Of a stretch of DNA of 33,464 nt, positions 30,817-33,464 are shown piece by piece. Both the position numbers and the translations under genes were made by a program. The notes beneath the pieces are model-generated. The model was not told the origin of the DNA and did not search any database. It worked only from the letters and a program-made list of their open reading frames with translations. Source of the DNA: Heterostelium multicystogenum (Eukaryota > Evosea > Eumycetozoa > Acytosteliales > Acytosteliaceae); NCBI GenBank assembly GCA_003667245.1, contig RCNN01000339.1, forward strand, positions 1 through 33,464, read 5' to 3'. Each line of letters begins with the position of its first letter. The stretch's first letter is position 1.

Positions 30817-33389
30817 ATGAAATTATATACTATTGTTTTATTATTTGTAACATTTCTCTTTATTTTAATAAACAACGATGTTGCTTATTCCAAGAGAATT
30901 GCTATACAGGATTTGAATGATCAAGCATCCAACATTGATCCCTACCAATTCAAATCAATTCTAAACAGAAAGGTTTTAAAAATTAGAACAACCTTCTTTG
31001 AAGAACAAGGAGCTAACCGAAAAACAAAAACAATACATCAAAGACAGAGATGGCTTTGTTGATAGACTCCTGGCGACACTATCTCTAAAAGAAAAAATTG
31101 GTCAAATGACTCAGGTATGTATTCTTTGGGTTGGAAACATTAAAAATGTTACAAACTAATAGAAATATGAAGATTGATATCAATATAATTTTAGAGAAAG
31201 ATTCAATAAATATCAACCAAGATTATTTAAATCAAATTTCAAGCCAATATTATATTGGTTCATTTTTAAATTCCCCCACCGCCAATGGAGTTATTGGAGG
31301 CAATATCCACTATGTTAATGCCACAAGTTGGATAGATATACTTACCACCATCCAGAAAATAACCTTAGCAAATAGTCCATCCAAAGTACCAATGATCTAT
31401 GGTATGGACTCTGTTCATGGTGCCAACTATGTATATGGTGCAACAATGTTTCCTCATGTAAGCAATTCTACAAAACTACTATATATTTATCTTTTATTAA
31501 TATAAATAAAGAATACTGGAATGGCTGCAACATTCAATCCCAATTTAGCAAGATCTGCAAATTCAATCTCTGCTAAAGACTCAGCTGCGGTTGGATTTAG
31601 ATGGATATTTTCACCTGTTTTAGGTGTTGGTATGCAACCCCTTTGGTCCCGTACATATGAAACCTTTGGAGAAGATCCATATGTTGCCGCACAAATGGGT
31701 GGATTTGGTAGTGTCCAGGGACTTCAAGGAGGACTCAACCCACTATATGAAAATATCACATTCCCCAATGTTGCCTCTACTCTAAAACATTATATGGGAT
31801 ATTCAAATCCTGTAAATGGAAAGGATAGAACCCCAGCATGGATCCCAGAAAGAATGCTAAGACGTTACTTCCTCCCATCTTTCACTGAAGCTATTATGAC
31901 TGGAGCAGGATCTATTATGCTTAATTCTGGAGAAGTTAATGGTGTACCTATGCATGCCTCGGAGAAATATGTAGAAGATATCTTACGTGGTGATATGGGA
32001 TTTGATGGTGTAATTGTAACTGATTGGCAAGATATTGAAAAGTTGGTTGAGTTTCATCACCTCACAGACTCAATGGCAGAAGCTATCATCTATGCCTTGA
32101 ATGCCGGTGTGGATATGTCAATGGTTCCTGATGACTTTAGTTTCCCAACTATCCTTTATCAATTGGTTACAGACAATATTGTTCCAGAGTCAAGAATTGA
32201 CGAGTCTGTTAGAAGAATTCTCAATTTGAAATATGCCGTGGGCCTTTTCGATGCTCCATACCCAGACCCAGATAATCCATTTATTAATACAATAGGTAGT
32301 GAAAATGATAGATTAACCGCAATGGATATTGTCGGAGAATCTGTCACCTTGCTTCAAAATCTCAACAATGTGCTACCACTTGACCCATCTTTAATCAATA
32401 CTATTCTTGTTTACAGGACCAAGCGCAAATAGTATTGCTAACCAATGTGGTGGATGGTCTGTCCATTGGCAAGGAATAGAATCTCCAATGGAAGTTCCTA
32501 TTGGTACGACCATTCTTCAAGGAATTCAATCTTATTTCAGCATCCCAACCAATGTCATTTATAAAGAAGGAAATGCCTATGGTGTAGAAAATCAGACTAT
32601 GTACAATGAAGCAATTCAAGCTGCCAGCACTGTAGATGCTGTTGTAGTGGTCATTGGTGAACTTCCTGAAGCCGAAACCCCAGGAGATATCAATGATCTT
32701 TCAATGGATCCCGCTTCTGTTCAACTTTTATCATTAATGGTGGAGAATGCAAAAGGACCAGTGATTCTTGTATTATTGGAAGCACGTCCTCGTGTTTTTA
32801 CCACCTTCTTTAATTGCACAAGTTGATGCTGTACTTATGGGTTATCTTCCCGGACCACAAGCTGGTTTACCAATTGCCAACATTATTTTTGGAGATATTA
32901 ATCCATCAGGACGTCTTCCAATAACCTATCCAGCAACAACTGGTGATATTTCTCCATACTACTACAAATACAGTATGTATGGATTCCACAATCCACTTTT
33001 TAATTTTGGTGATGGATTGAGCTACACCACTTTCACCTACAGTGGAATTGAGTGTAATGGAACCGTTGTCAGTGGACAAAAACTCATATAATGCTACACT
33101 TGGTGATTATATATCTGTGCAAGTTTCTGTTACAAACACTGGAAAACAGGCTGGAAAAGAGGCAGTTCTCCTGTATCTCAGTGATCTCTATGCATCTGTT
33201 ACACCAGAGATAAAAATGCTGAAGCGCTTCGAAAAGATTATATTGACACCAGGTGATAATTTGGTTGTTCAATTTGTTCTTACACCTTATGACTTTTCTT
33301 TCATTGGACAAGACAATCAAATTACCATTGAACAAGGACAATTTGTCATTTCTGTTGGAACAGAACAACTAAATCTATATTTAAATTAA
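30817..33389 (+). CDS. gluA: Secreted beta-glucosidase, glycoside hydrolase family 3
   Basis: Hydrolyses terminal beta-D-glucosyl residues; in Dictyostelium GluA is a lysosomal/secreted, developmentally controlled enzyme. Exons: 30817-31114, 31173-31457 and 31512-33389, with introns of 58 and 54 bp. The length is about 819 residues, matching the known protein. The signal peptide is MKLYTIVLLFVTFLFILI. Family blocks: LSLKEKIGQMTQ, PMIYGMDSVHGANYVYGATM, TYETFGEDPYVAAQMG, TLKHYMGYSNP, GVIVTDWQDIEK (Asp of TDW is the nucleophile), GVDMSMVPDD, then the second domain (LQNLNNVLPLDP, VLMGYLPGPQAGLPIANIIF, GRLPITYP) and a fibronectin III-like C-terminus (VQVSVTNTGKQAGKEAVLLY). One-base shifts lie near 31020, 32412, 32800 and 33045, all in short runs; motifs on both sides are intact. 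Confidence 0.93.
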
Positions 33390-33390
33390 C

Positions 33391-33412
33391 AATCAAATAA
33401 ATTTATTTGATT
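33391..33412. terminator. 22-bp perfect palindrome with AATAAA on both strands
   Basis: It begins two bases after the gluA stop. The two halves (AATCAAATAA and its complement) meet at the centre, so AATAAA occurs on each strand. It is a likely bidirectional polyadenylation signal or hairpin at the gene end. Confidence 0.55.
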
Positions 33413-33464
33413 ATGTTGTTTATTAATTAATTCAAGAAATAATTACCGAATTAATTGGTTCGTT

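Noticed and set aside
1..33389. Programmed +1 frameshifting as the cause of the broken frames
   Set aside because: The shifts go in both directions, occur in A, T, G and C runs without a shared slippery codon or stop context, and often come several per gene. Run-length error explains all of them.
1..33464. CRISPR array, operon structure or bacterial mobile element
   Set aside because: Spliced introns, eukaryotic gene families and the lack of regularly spaced repeats exclude these.

Overview
The window looks like nuclear DNA of a social amoeba (Dictyostelia). It is very AT-rich, its introns are short (about 50-110 bp, GTAAG/GTATG...TAG/CAG), its proteins carry Asn/Gln runs encoded by AAT/CAA repeats, and the gene set is dictyostelid: a PatA-type Ca2+-ATPase, an Shk-type SH2 kinase, a ComC/Tgr-like adhesion protein and the secreted beta-glucosidase GluA. 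I cannot name the species.

Layout, left to right. (1) 1-6.9 kb, accessory region: a minus-strand gene running off the left edge (SAM-like N-terminus, possible nuclease-like C-terminus), two decayed relics of one glycosyltransferase family, a minus-strand gene built from tandemly duplicated exons, and a small two-exon gene. (2) 6.9-10.4 kb: one long minus-strand gene (poly-Asn, acidic region, UBA, TPR-like helix pair, long charged helix, membrane segment). (3) 11.1-16.2 kb: a CGR1/CCDC86-like nucleolar protein (+), a Rab GTPase (-), phosphatidylserine decarboxylase (-) and the Kua/TMEM189 plasmanylethanolamine desaturase (-). (4) 17.1-20.4 kb: PatA-type Ca2+ pump (-). (5) 20.4-22.6 kb: a long AT-rich gap, then a small charged protein (-). 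(6) 24.0-33.4 kb: a ComC-like membrane protein (+), converging on an SH2 kinase-like protein (-), then gluA (+), divergent from the kinase.

A dominating technical feature is that nearly every gene, including conserved single-copy enzymes, is broken by one-base frame shifts that lie in or next to short homopolymer runs. Changing one run by one base restores the conserved protein family each time. Most sites carry one base too many and a minority one too few. This fits homopolymer-length error in the assembly better than pseudogene formation. I therefore annotate genes across these breaks and note where they are.

Functionally, two neighbouring genes act on the same lipid: the decarboxylase makes phosphatidylethanolamine and the desaturase makes the vinyl-ether bond of ethanolamine plasmalogens. 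The other genes cover calcium export, vesicle traffic, ribosome biogenesis, adhesion, signalling and development. The points most worth a second look are the tandem-exon gene, the probable pseudokinase, the calmodulin-binding-like tail on the Ca2+ pump, the UBA/TPR/helix/membrane protein, and the SAM/nuclease-like gene at the edge.
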